64,000 nucleotides of DNA from Vibrio aestivus. Its GTDB lineage: Bacteria; Pseudomonadota; Gammaproteobacteria; Enterobacterales; Vibrionaceae. The DNA is taken from contig JYJN01000086.1 of the NCBI GenBank assembly GCA_003263845.1, positions 62,001-126,000 on the forward strand. The letters run 5' to 3'. Of the stretch, positions 28,763 through 40,100 are shown piece after piece. The first letter of the stretch is position 1. The number at the start of each line of letters is the position of its first letter. The notes under the pieces were generated by a model, which worked only from the letters and a program-made list of their open reading frames with translations, did no database searches and was not told the DNA's origin. The translations under genes were made by a program, and so were the position numbers.

Positions 28763-31173
28763 ATGAAATTCGGATATTTTGACGATAAAAACAAAGAATA
28801 CGTCGCCACCACACCTTGTACACCAATCAAATGGTGTAACTACGTTGGCACACTAGAGTTCGGTGGACTGGTAGACAGCAACGGTGGTGTTCTGCTGTGT
28901 AAAGGTGATCCTGCACTCAACCGCATTACCAAATACATTGCTCAGCTGCCAAACTCAGACTTTAAAGGCTCGACCTTATACCTAAAGGTAACCGATGAAT
29001 CTGGCCGTTTTGAAGTGTTCTCACCTTTCTACACGCCAACACTCAAGCCACTAGACAAGTTCGAAAATCATACGGGCTTGTCTTACACCACTATCTTGGC
29101 GGAAGCCTTTGGCGTGCGTTGCGAAACCACTTTCTTTGTACCTAAGTCAGACCAAGTGCTGCTGCAAGATATTAAGATCACCAATATCTCAGACAAGCGC
29201 CTGCATGTGGATGTGGTACCTGTGTATGAGTTCACTCACTTCGATGCACTGAAGCAGCTGCTTAATGCAGACTGGGTGCCACAAACGATGACTTTGAAGG
29301 CGCATCAGAACGAAACAGGTCACACGGTACTTGAACAGTATGCGTTCATGAAGCGTGACTACGCCGTGAACCTGATGACCGCAGACCGCCTAGCAACATC
29401 ATTTGATGGTGACCGTCAGAAGTTCCTAGGTAGCATGGGTTATGGCAGTTGGGCTGCGCCGCAAGCGATTGAAGATAAAGAACTGGGCAACAATGAGTGT
29501 TTGCGTGGCGACAACATTGGCGCTCTGAACTTGCGTTTGGGTTGGTTAGCGCCAGACCAAACGGAGCGAACGGTAGTGCAGCTCACGCAAATGGAAAGCC
29601 TACAAGCGGCCGAACCAATCATGGCGAAATACCGTGATGTGGCGAATGTTGATGCAGCTTTCCAAGAGCTCGGTGAACATTGGGATGACTACTTAGCAAC
29701 CGTTCAGGTCGAAACACCTGACGCGGCGATGAACTCAATGCTCAACATTCACAACCCACGTCAGTGTCATACCACTAAGAACTGGTCGCGTTACCTATCG
29801 CTGTATCAGCTTGGGTACGGTGCTCGCGGTATTGGTTTCCGTGATTCATCACAAGATACGTTGGGCGTAATTACTCATATGCCTGAAGAAGCGCGTGAGT
29901 TCATTGAGCGTTTACTGTCGGTGCAAAACACGGATGGCTCTGCAATGCACCAGTTCTTCCCATCTACGATGGAAGCCAATGCCGGTGACTCACGCGAAGA
30001 GGAAGATCGCCCAGACTACTATGGCGACGATCACCTGTGGATCATCTACGCGGTGACTCAGTATGTGAAAGAGACGGGCAATGCCGAGTTTCTAAACAAA
30101 GAGATTCCTTTCTATCAAAAAGATAAGCAAGGCAATCCTGTTGAAACGGGGACGGTTTGGGATCACCTGTGCCGCTCAATCAACTTTACCTACACCAATA
30201 AAGGTCAACACGGTTTGCCTCTTCTAGGCTTCGCTGACTGGAATGACACAGTAAACCTACCAACGGGCGCAGAGTCTATGATGGTAGCGAACATGTACGG
30301 TAAAGCGATTCTAGATATGCTTGATCTATGTGATCTGCGTGGTGAGTCAGCCCTTGCTCAGCAGTTCAAGGTTCAATACCAAGAGATGCAAAGCACGGTG
30401 AATGAGTGTGGTTGGGACGGTGAATGGTTCATTCGCTATTTCGATGAAAAAGGCCGACCTGTTGGTTCGCATATCAATGAGCAAGGCCAGATCTACACTA
30501 ACGGCCAAAGCTGGCCAGTCATCTCTGGATTCGCGACTAAGGAGCGTGCGACGCAAGCGCTGGATTCGGTTTACACTAAACTCAATACTGCAAATGGTAT
30601 TAAGCTATCCACACCTGGCTATAACGGTTTCGATCCAAACCTAGGTGGCGTATCAACTACCCACCTGGTGCGAAAGAGAATGGCGGTATCTTCCTGCACT
30701 CTAACCCTTGGGTAATGATTGCAGAAGCCAAGATGGGCAATGGTGAGCGTGCTTACGAGTACTACAAGCAGATCAACCCAGCGTCGAAGAACGACGATAT
30801 CGACACCTTTGAATCAGAGCCATACTGCTACCCACAAAACATTTTGGGTGATGAGCATGAGCAGTTCGGTTTAGGCCGTAATGCATGGTTGTCTGGTACG
30901 TCTTCATGGACTTACGTGGCCGGTACACAATGGATTTTAGGCGTACGTCCTGAAATTGATGGCCTAGTGGTAGACCCATGTATTCCAGCTGATTGGCCTG
31001 AATTTAAGGTACGTCGTCAGTTCCGTGGTGCGACTTACCACATTAGCGTGAGCAACCCGAATGGCGTTTGTAAAGGCGTGCTAGAGATGCGTGTGGACGG
31101 TGACGTGATTGAGGGCAATAAAGCGCCAGTCTTCACGTCAGGTGAGCACACGGTAGAAGTGATTTTAGGCTAA
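28763..31173 (+). CDS. GH94 disaccharide phosphorylase (cellobiose/laminaribiose-type); one frameshift
   Basis: Cytoplasmic inverting phosphorylase that splits a beta-glucosyl disaccharide with phosphate into glucose-1-phosphate and a sugar. I start at ATG 28763 (MKFGYFDD), the usual family N terminus, rather than 39 bases upstream. Family motifs are ARGIGFRDSSQD, DDHLWIIYAV and catalytic Asp492 in GFADWND; the end reads VDPCIPADWPEFKVRRQFRGATYHI. One base is missing near 30658 (STY..PPGAKENGG joins), giving 803 aa. The motif DWNDTVNL differs from the DWNDCLNL of Vibrio chitobiose phosphorylase, so I favour a glucose disaccharide, but the substrate is open. It is the last gene of the ABC operon. 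Confidence 0.88.
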
Positions 31174-31180
31174 AACGATA

Positions 31181-31210
31181 GGGAGAGCGTGAACAGCGCT
31201 CTCCCTTTTT
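31181..31210 (+). terminator. Rho-independent terminator of the beta-glucoside operon
   Basis: GGGAGAGCG and CGCTCTCCC form a 9-bp stem around TGAACAG, followed by five T. It lies 7 bases past the GH94 stop codon. Confidence 0.9.
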
Positions 31211-31217
31211 CAACGAT

Positions 31218-31249
31218 AATTTTTGTAAACGACAATTTTTGTAAACGAC
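31218..31249. repeat. 16-bp tandem duplication
   Basis: AATTTTTGTAAACGAC occurs twice back to back between the terminator and the converging epimerase gene. It is probably a slippage product with no evident function. Confidence 0.7.
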
Positions 31250-31284
31250 ATAGATAGAGATGCTCGAAAGAGCAAAAACGGACA

Positions 31285-32229
31285 TTAACCTTGGTAACGA
31301 GCCAATACTTGCCACTGGAAGCGACGTGTTTCGTTAGGTTGAAGAACAATGAGTCCTAGCTGGTTGTTAAACGCATCCGCAGGGCAGGTCATCGGTTCAA
31401 TCGCAATGCTGGCTTCATTGTCTGGCGTGTAGAGTTGAACAAACGGATAACGGGCATCTTGCTGGTAAGACAGCGAAGCGAGGTTATCTTTGCGAGTGAG
31501 TTCAATACGGGTAGCTTGTTCACCATCGAAGTAATAACAGTGGTTGAGCTTGCGGCCTTTAAGGGACGCTGAAGATTCGAAGTCGCTGAACGGCATGAAT
31601 TGGCTCGTTGGCAAATCGCAATTATGAATGACTTCTTGGCAACTCGGCATAGTGATGGCACAGGCATCAAGTGTGGTTCCAAGAGCGAAATAAGGGTGCC
31701 ATGCATCTCCCATCGGGAAAGCACATTCACCTGTATTCGTGACTTGAGTGGAACACGAAAGAAGGCCTTCGTTATCGATTGTGTATGTCACTTCAAGGCG
31801 AAAGGCGAAAGGAAAGCCTTGATGCAATGAAGGGGTCTCAAAGGCGAGTGTCACTTTGGCATGATCTGCGTCGACATGGCTGTCCATCAGGTTAAAGGCT
31901 TGGTTGTAGAGCAAACCATGGACCGCATGATCAGACCAAGGGAAGTTAGCCGGAAGCGAGAACTGTTTGCCATTGAATGAGTACTGACCAAGGTTGAGAC
32001 GATTAGGAAAAGGGAAGAGTTTAGCGCTGCGAGAGAAGAAAGGGTGATGGTTAGTTAATTCGTCAGCATCTTGATAGCCTGTAATAAATGAAAAAGGGCT
32101 ATGCTTTACCTTGTATTCATTAATAATTCCGCCAAACTCAGGGATTAATTGCAGTGATATGCCACTTTTATGATTGTTTATTGAAATTGAATCTAAATGA
32201 CCGAATTTATCTTTGTCGATTTTAAACAT
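31285..32229 (-). CDS. Aldose 1-epimerase family protein (314 aa)
   Basis: Mutarotase-fold protein expected to interconvert alpha and beta anomers of glucose or related sugars released by the glycosidases. ATG 32229 is chosen because GGAGATAATAAC precedes it closely; a start further upstream would run into the divergent gene. Catalytic candidates are His in AVHGLLYNQ, His in DAWHPYFALG and Glu in AIEPMTCPADAFN. It is transcribed divergently from the GH116-like gene, with only about 53 bases between the starts, so both promoters are very compact or overlapping. Confidence 0.85.
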   Translation of the reverse strand: MFKIDKDKFGHLDSISINNHKSGISLQLIPEFGGIINEYKVKHSPFSFITGYQDADELTNHHPFFSRSAKLFPFPNRLNLGQYSFNGKQFSLPANFPWSDHAVHGLLYNQAFNLMDSHVDADHAKVTLAFETPSLHQGFPFAFRLEVTYTIDNEGLLSCSTQVTNTGECAFPMGDAWHPYFALGTTLDACAITMPSCQEVIHNCDLPTSQFMPFSDFESSASLKGRKLNHCYYFDGEQATRIELTRKDNLASLSYQQDARYPFVQLYTPDNEASIAIEPMTCPADAFNNQLGLIVLQPNETRRFQWQVLARYQG

Positions 32230-32282
32230 GTTATTATCTCCGTTTGACGTTGATAGTAACAAGGAATATAAATAATTCAATA

Positions 32283-35200
32283 ATGGATTTAAAAATGATT
32301 AATAAAATTCCATATACTAGTTACCAAGGGCAAGCGAGTGAGTTGTGCCGTAAAGGCGACGCCGTTGAATTTATTCAACCTTGGTACACACCGATCTCAA
32401 CAACACCTGAAAACACTGGCATGGCGGTGGGTGGTATTGGTAGCGCCTTTACCCTGACGCCAAATGGTGACACACCGAATTTCAGTTTTATTCCCGGTAT
32501 CTTTATTGATTGTTCTCAAGATGATATTCATTTCAATGATTTTTATGCCTCTGTGATGAATATACCCTCTGTTGATGATCTTAAAATAAAAGATATTGTT
32601 GAGGTTGGTAACTATTTAAAATATTACCCTGCTCAGTTTTCTCAAGATGAATATAATTTGTCTGAAGTTCTTGATGTTATTAAGAATAGCGTTTTGTCTG
32701 GCGATTTTTATAAAATAAACAGAGCATCTTTTGAAAAGTGGAATGTAGAGTTCTCTTCTAAAACCAAACTCGCTCTGAAGAAAAACCCGAATGCGATCAG
32801 CACACAAATACTGGTCGCGCTGGATTTCTTCAATGGACTACTGGTTGTTCGCAGTGCTGAGATGACGTCTCTTACTGCTGTAAGTGAATCGGCCGTAAAA
32901 GAACCTGCTGTGGCTAATCAGAACTCATCACAAATCGATTCGATTTCAGGCAGTCAGATTGAGTACAAAGCACTCTATCCGATGGCAGAGTATGACTACA
33001 AAGCATTCGATGATGTGGTGATCGAGAGGAAAGTGGTTTCTCCAATCGTCAAAGGTGACAAGAAACTTTGCTCGCTCCCTTTGCACTGGAATCATTTTGA
33101 GCTGACAAATACAGGTTCAGAAACCCGCCTAGTGACTCTTGTTCAACCATTAAAAAACCTGATTGGTTCAACCTATCGTAAAGGGCGAGATGGCATTCAA
33201 GATTCTGCATGTTACCTGACTCAAAATCCGATTTCACAAAAGCATCAAACGGTTTACCGCCAAGAAGGGGAGATGCGTTTTGAAGGGGTGAGTCTAGCCA
33301 GTGAGTCATCTTATGGGGCCGATATTGAAGGCGAAGTGATTTACGGTGTTCGAGCAAAAGAATCTTTGTTAAGCAGCGGAAAAGTGACCGTTTCTCTTAA
33401 ATCACAGATGTATTCAACTCAGGCTGATGACCAAGTTGTCGCGGCGCTTCAAACCGGGCGTACCAATAATGAGTTTGATCGTGGTATTTACAGTGGCCGC
33501 GAAGGGTTATCGGCACTTGTGTGTGTGCAAGTTGAACTTGAGCCTGGTGAAAGTGTCGATCTAAGATTTGTTCAGGTGATGGATCACAGCAAGATTGCGC
33601 TTAACAGTTGGCAGTCAGACAAGGCCTACACTCAGTTCTTCACCGAGCACGGCCGTACCGAAACCATGCTAGGTTATGCGTTACCGAAGTTGGAAAACAT
33701 TGAGCTGCAGATTGTTAAACAGCAACAAGAGTACCTAGAAGAAACCACAGCGAAGATTGAAGACCAACGCAGTGCAGAGCAGGTTGCGACCAGTGCGATG
33801 AACACCTTATCTTTCTTGGCGGAAGCTACAGTATGGGATAAGCAGGACAAATTCTTGGTGAAAGAGTGTGTGGACTACCCATTCTTTAACTCGTTGGATG
33901 TGTATTTCTATGGCTCTTTCTCTTTGCTCTACTTGCTGCCTGAGCTCGATGGCTGTGTCATGAAAGAGTTTGCCAAGGCGATTCTTGCACAAGACGACAC
34001 TAGACGTCGTTACTGGGAATATGAAGACAAACCGAATGCAGAGCTTGTCGATGCCAAATACGAAGGTGTGCGTGCTGTTAAGGGCGCGGTAATTCATGAC
34101 TTGGGCAGCCCGTTTGATATCCAGCCAGACGCGTACAGTTGGCATAACGTCAAAGAGTGGAAAGATCTTGCGCCTAAGTACATCCTGATGGTGTATCGCC
34201 ACTATCAGTTAACCGGCGATCGCGAACTGGTTGAAGCATGTTGGCCTGCAGTGAAAGAGAGTATCGACTTCTTGTCTAACTTGATTGAAGAAGGTGATAG
34301 CTTGCCACTCACGCGCGGCACGGATGATACCTTCGATAATCTTTCATCCCATGGTATCTCAATCTACTGCGGAAGTTTGTGGGCTGCAGGCTTGAAATCA
34401 GCGGCGAAACTGGCGGATTTGATGCAAGAAGAGGGGTTAGCTAGCGATTATAACCAGCGTTCTAACGCAGCACTGACTACGGTAGAGGAGAGCTTGTGGG
34501 ATGAAGAACTTGGCTATTATCACTTCTTCGTTACACCTGTTCAGGCGAAACACCTTACTGGTGTTGGCTATGAAGCTCTTACGCCGCTTGGTTTGCAACT
34601 TACAGGAAATAACATCGATGATAAAACCCAACTTAACGACTTCTTAAACAGTGCAAAAGCTGATGGGCCGTTGAGTAAGGTTGAGGTTAGAAATAGTTTA
34701 AAACAGCAACTCATCGAACTGGCTCCACAAGCTTTTACTCGAGAGTTCAGAAACCTAGTCCCAGATTCAGACAACAGCTTTGGCGATTCATTGTTGGCCG
34801 ATACTTACCTCAAGTTGATTGGTATGGAAGGTCTGTTTAGCCTGAGCGAGTTCAACGTTGCCTAGATTACACCTACCGAACTAACTTTGTGGCCAACAGC
34901 CCGAAGCTCGGAGTGGCAAACATGACCTTGGCAGATGGCAAACCACATGATGCGTTCCAAGCGCAGGATGTGTGGATTGGTGTTCAATACAGTGTGGCAA
35001 CGGCGATGAGATTGGCGGGTAAATCTCAGCAGTCAATAACCTTGATGGATACTCTGTATCAGGCACTGTATCACTTAGCCAAGATTCCATTTGCAGCTCC
35101 AGAGGCTTCAACTGCTCAGTGGCTGTGGACGAATCGTCGCTTAGAGATGAGTTTGCCATTAGTGAGGCTGAGGCGAGCCAGTGGTTTGTAACCCTAGTGG

Positions 35201-35403
35201 AAGTTCAAGCTCTACTAACGGATGGCCGGGTAAATCCTGACTTAACCGTTAGCCTAGAAACATTCTCCAAGTCGCTGTCAGGTTCGATTGATCTTGAAAA
35301 GCATGCCGCGCTTCATCAATGGTTACTCAGCACGGGTTTGAAGTATACCGCTGGCCGCTACTTTAGACCGGGAATGATATTCGCTTACCTGTACAATTCC
35401 TAA
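32283..35403 (+). CDS. GH116-like glucosidase, 1040 aa; two frameshifts
   Basis: Large cytoplasmic protein without signal peptide. The N-terminal beta domain starts with GMAVGGIGSAFTLTPNGD, like the GIPLGGIG of GH116, and the C-terminal alpha-helical catalytic domain has GTDDTFDNLSSHGISIYCGSLW, parallel to the DxTYDxWxxxGTSAYxGGLW signature of bacterial and GBA2-type beta-glucosidases. The last part carries HDAFQAQDVWIGVQYSVA. One base is missing at 34858-34859 (FNV joins CLDYTYRTNF) and one G at 35104-35105 (AAPEG joins FNCSVAVDE). The start is uncertain: ATG 32283 or 32295 (MINKIPY). Family assignment rests on motifs only; activity is probably beta-glucosidase-like. Confidence 0.7.
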
Positions 35404-35623
35404 TTTGTATAACAAATAGTGTAATGATTCAGGGTTGAATTGGAAAAAGTGGGCTGCCTGTGACGGCGGTTCACTCTTTGTATATCGAGCTTGGGATGAC
35501 ATTGAGGCAAAGCGAGACTTCAGTACAATGTCGGCTCATAATGATAAAACTATAATTAAAGTGTATGGGTTGTTAGATCACGATATCTACAGCCAAGTAC
35601 CTTAAATGTTGGAGCACTTTACC

Positions 35624-36644
35624 ATGAGCAAAAAATCAAAGTCACCGACAGTTTACGATGTTGCAAAGCTTGCTAATGTTTCACCGAGCACAGTTTCACG
35701 CTTTTTGAATCGGACGACGTATGTCTCTGATGAAAAGAGCCAGAATATAGAACGTGCGATCAAAGAGCTGTCTTATAAGCCCAATTACTCTATGGAGCAG
35801 GGCACAAATCGTCGTTCAATGACGATTGGGGTGTTGGTGCAACACCCCGATAGTCCCTATACCAGTCGTATTCTCAATGATATGGAGAAAACGCTGATAT
35901 CTTTGGGCTATTCCTTGGTCATTGCGACGGGGCACTGGCAAAAAAGCCTAGAGGTACACGCGCTAGAGTATCTTGCGCGAAGTAATGTCGACGGCGTCAT
36001 CATAGTGACAGGTAGCGTAAAGGGTGAGGATATCATCGAATACGCACAGAAAATTCCAGTCGTCGCGGTTGGTTATGATGTAGAAGGGCCAAAATGTCCG
36101 AAGCTTAAACGTTGATAATGTGTTGGGTGGGTATATGGCCACCTTGCATTTGCTTCAGCAAGGGCATGTAAATATTGCCCATATCAAAGGCTTGTCGAGT
36201 CAACCTGATGCGGGGGCACGGTTTGATGGCTACAAGAAAGCGTTGAATGAAGCTGGAATCAAAGTGTTGCCAAAATTGGTTAAGCAAGGCGATTTCAGCA
36301 GCGAGATGGGCTACGACAAAACCGTCGAGTTAATAGAGTCAAAAGTGCATTTTTCGGCACTATTTGCAGCAAATGATCAAACCGCTTATGGGGCGATCAA
36401 GGCATTGCATGATCATGGCATTCGCGTTCCTGAAGACGTGTCTGTCATTGGGTTTGATGACTTGCCAACGTCTAAATTTTTCACGCCAGCATTGACGACT
36501 CTGCGCCAGCCAATAGAAGAAATTGGCGTAGTGTGCGCGAAATCGATTCTTAGCTTATTGAATGGTGAGCCTTCCGAGGAGCGGTTACCTCCCATTGATT
36601 TGCTCGTAAGAGAGTCGACCGTGTCCAAATTCCGCCAACTGTAG
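35624..36644 (+). CDS. Second LacI-family transcriptional regulator; one frameshift
   Basis: ATG 35624 has GGAG 9 bases upstream; an in-frame ATG at 35606 is less well placed. The helix-turn-helix reads TVYDVAKLANVSPSTVSRFLN. The hinge (NYSMEQGTNRRS) has glycine where the first regulator and most LacI proteins have the CpG-intercalating leucine. The effector domain is typical (IGVLVQHPDSPYTSRIL, FAANDQTAYGAIKAL, VSVIGFDDLPTSKFFTPALT). The A-run 36091-36094 has one A too many; restored, GP joins NVRSLNVDNVLGGYMA and the length is 339 aa. It lies between the GH116-like and the 1146-residue genes and probably controls one or both. Confidence 0.87.
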
Positions 36645-36686
36645 GCGAACATTCTTGCCTGACAGAGCTGGATAACTCACCACAAT

Positions 36687-36714
36687 AAGAGCCGCATTCG
36701 CGGCTCTTTTTTTT
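36687..36714 (+). terminator. Rho-independent terminator after the second LacI gene
   Basis: AAGAGCCGC and GCGGCTCTT form a perfect 9-bp stem with an ATTC loop, followed by T8. It separates the LacI gene from the following unit. Confidence 0.93.
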
Positions 36715-36925
36715 GGGGGGAGGGGGCTGTAATCTACCGTTAATTTAGAACGTTTAAACTCTCAATCGCTGCCTAATACGCGCTCCACAAGTTAACGTTA
36801 TGTGTGTATCTGTCACATATGACTTATCAAATGTTAAGCGAGTGAAATGATAGTAGGCTCACAAAACTGAAATCAATTCGAAGTGGTTGTAACTAACTGA
36901 TTTTTAGTTTGAAAAAATTCGTGCT

Positions 36926-36952
36926 CATGAAACTGAAACAATGAATTTCATG
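36926..36952. promoter_or_regulatory. Spaced palindrome upstream of the 1146-residue gene
   Basis: CATGAAA and TTTCATG, the same arms as in the perfect site at 21818-21834, flank a 13-base spacer that contains another TGAAAC. It may be a weak or composite operator; the wide spacing makes this tentative. Confidence 0.35.
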
Positions 36953-37138
36953 GATTATCGAATGTCCGTGATTGCCTAATGAGTTTGGGAAATCGCGTAT
37001 TGAACCGACAAGGTGAAGGGATAATATAAGTACGAGAAATCGTTTTACTAACCTTGTAGATGGGCTTTGGGAGATTAAACATATTGGCGGGTCGGGGACA
37101 ACCAGTAGCGTTTAATCTCCATTTTTTTAACCTCTCAA

Positions 37139-37150
37139 GAAAGCGCTTTC
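37139..37150. promoter_or_regulatory. LacI-type operator upstream of the 1146-residue gene
   Basis: GAAAGCGCTTTC is a perfect 12-bp palindrome with central CpG, matching the LacI-family core. It lies 40 bases before the ATG, where it would overlap the promoter or transcription start. The remainder of the 36715-37190 gap is AT-rich and otherwise featureless apart from the terminator and the spaced palindrome. Confidence 0.65.
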
Positions 37151-37190
37151 ACGCCCTAGAAAAATTCAGACTAAAACGTGGAACATAATA

Positions 37191-40100
37191 ATGACAACTG
37201 AACACCTTAACTCGGATGTGCGAGGGGAGTTTGTCGACTTTGAAGGCGAACGCTTCTACCGAATTTCCAACGTAGACCAAATGGCACCGTTTTTTATCAG
37301 TGTGGTTTCGGCGAGCGATCATTGGCTATTTATTTCATCGACGGGATGCCTATCAGCAGGTCGAATCCGCCCAGAAAATGCGCTGTTTCCTTATCGATCG
37401 GTTGACCATATTCACGAAAGTGCGGATAACACCGGCAGCAAGACGGTGGTTAAAGTACAGCAAGGCACGGCAACGTTATCTTGGGAACCTTTCAACCCAA
37501 ACCATGACGGAATCTATCGTGTAGAGCGCCACCTCTACAAAAACGCGATTGGCGACAAGATCGTGTTCCAAGAAGTAAACCATTCTTTGGATCTGATGTT
37601 TCAATACAGCTGGAGTACCAGTGAAGCCTTTGGTTTTATCCGTGAAGCTAAGTTAACTAACTTAGGTTCGGATCCTTGCCAGATTGAAATTCTCGATGGC
37701 ATACAAAACTTGCTGCCATCGGGTGCTCCGTTAAGTGCATTACAAACCCGCAGTGCATTGGTCGATGCCTACAAATGGAACGAACGTGTCGAGGACACAA
37801 ACCTCGCGCTCTACACCATGTATGCGAAATTGAGTGATCGCGCAGACCCTGCCGAATCTCTTTTAGCAACGACGGTGTTTAGTGTCGATGATGATGAACA
37901 CACGGTTTTACTCTCAAGTAAACAGTTGGCTGCGTTCAGAAAGGGCGTTAGCCCATCTCAAGAGCAATTAACCAAAGGCGTGCGTGGTAGCTACCTGATC
38001 CACAAAACTATGACTTTGGCGGAAAATGGATCTAACAGCTGGATGATCGTTGCGGATATTGATAAAGACCATAAAGCCGTTTGCGATCTTCAAGAAATTC
38101 TTCAAGAGCAGCAGGACCTTTCAGCTGTTATTGAGGCGTCGGTTAGGGCTAATCAACAAGAACTGATTGGGTTAATGTCTGGCGCTGATGCGTGGCAGTT
38201 GACGGCGGAAGAGACAACCAGTGTCCACCATTATGCTAATGTGCTGTTTAACAACATGCGCGGTGGCGTGTTCGAAAACCATTATCAATTGGATAAAAAG
38301 GATGTGTTAAACAGCATCAACGCTTCCAATAAAACGGTATTTAAAAGTCACTCCTCGCTATTGAACGGATTGCCCCACTCGTTCACTCATCAAGAGTTGG
38401 TGCGTGTGGCAAAAGAAACCAAAGACGCACAATTGATTCGATTGGCCTATGAATACCTGCCTCTCACATTTGGCCGCCGTCACGGGGATCCAAGCCGCCC
38501 TTGGAACCACTACGAGATTAAGCTTAAAGACGAAAGTGGTGAGCGCTTACTATCCTACCAAGGTAACTGGCGTGATATTTTCCAGAACTGGGAAGCAATT
38601 GCACTGAGCTATCCTGGATTTATTTCTTCGTTTCTAGCCAAGTTTGTTAATGCGTCGACGGCTGACGGTTATAACCCGTATCGTATTACCAAAGAAGGCA
38701 TCGATTGGGAATTGCTGGAACCTGATGATCCTTGGAGTAACATCGGTTATTGGGGCGACCACCAAATTATCTATTTGCTTAAGTTCTTGGAGCTAGCAGA
38801 TAAATACCAAAGCGAAGAGCTAGTTGAGATGCTGACGGCCAATGTCTTTAGCTATGCCAACGTGCCTTACGAGATTTGTTCGGTAGATGGGCTGTTTGCT
38901 AATCCAAAAGATACCGTGTCTTTTAATGCACAGAAGCAGCGATTTACTGAAGAGAAAAGCGCAGAGCTGGGCAGCGATGGACGTCTGCTGTTAGATAGCG
39001 AAGGTAAGGTATACAGCGTCAACTTAATGGAAAAAATCTTGGTTCCATTGCTGGCGAAACTCAGCAACTTAGTGATTGATGGCGGAATTTGGTTGAACAC
39101 CCAAAGGCCAGAATGGAACGATGCCAACAATGCCATTGTAGGTAACGGTCTATCGATGGTGACCCTGTATTACATGCGTCGTTATGTTGCGTTTACCAAA
39201 GCGCTATTGAGCAAAGCGCCGCAAAGCTATTTGCTCTCTGAGCAGGTTCATGACTGGCTGGAAGATATTAGTGGTTGTTTAAATTCAGTCTGCGATGAAC
39301 TGAGCCAAGAGATGGTTTCTGACCAAAGACGATACGCAGTGCTGGTGGAGCTAGAAGCGGCCGCAGAGCGCTATCGTAACCGAGTTTATCGCGACGGTTT
39401 ACAAGGCAAAGTAGTCTGCAGTTCCAATGATATTGCACGATTGCTCGACGCGAGCTTGGCGGTGCTTGACCATTCTATCTCAGCGAATTTACGTTCCGAT
39501 GGCCTGTACAACGCTACAACATCCTTAGTTGTCAGAACGAGACAGCAACGGTCGATGAGCTGTATCCAATGCTCGAAGGGCAAGTCGCGGTACTGAGCGC
39601 GGGTGTGCTGACACGAGATCAAGCGGTTACATTACTGGATACCCTCTTCTCTAGCGAGATGTATCGAGAAGATCAGCATAGCTTCATGCTCTACCCAGAT
39701 CGGGAACTGACTCGATTCGTCGACAAGAACTGCATCCCAAAAGAGTCGGTTATCAATTCACCTGTGCTAACAGAAATGCTTGAAAAAAGGGATCACAGAA
39801 TCATTTGTGTCGATGGAAAAGGCCGTTATCACTTCCACTCGGAATTTGAAAACAACGGCTACTTAGCGGAGCGGGTTGAGAAAGTGAAAGCCGACTATAC
39901 ACATACGACCGATCAAGACTGGGCGGCTGTCTTTACGTTGTACGAAGAGGTCTTCAATCACAAAGCGTTTACGGGCCGCTCGGGCACTATGTTTGGTTAC
40001 GAAGGATTAGGGTGTATCTATTGGCACATGGTGTCGAAGCTATTGCTTGCGGTTCAGGAGAACTATCAACGCGCCTTTAAAGAAGATCCTTCGAGTGATG

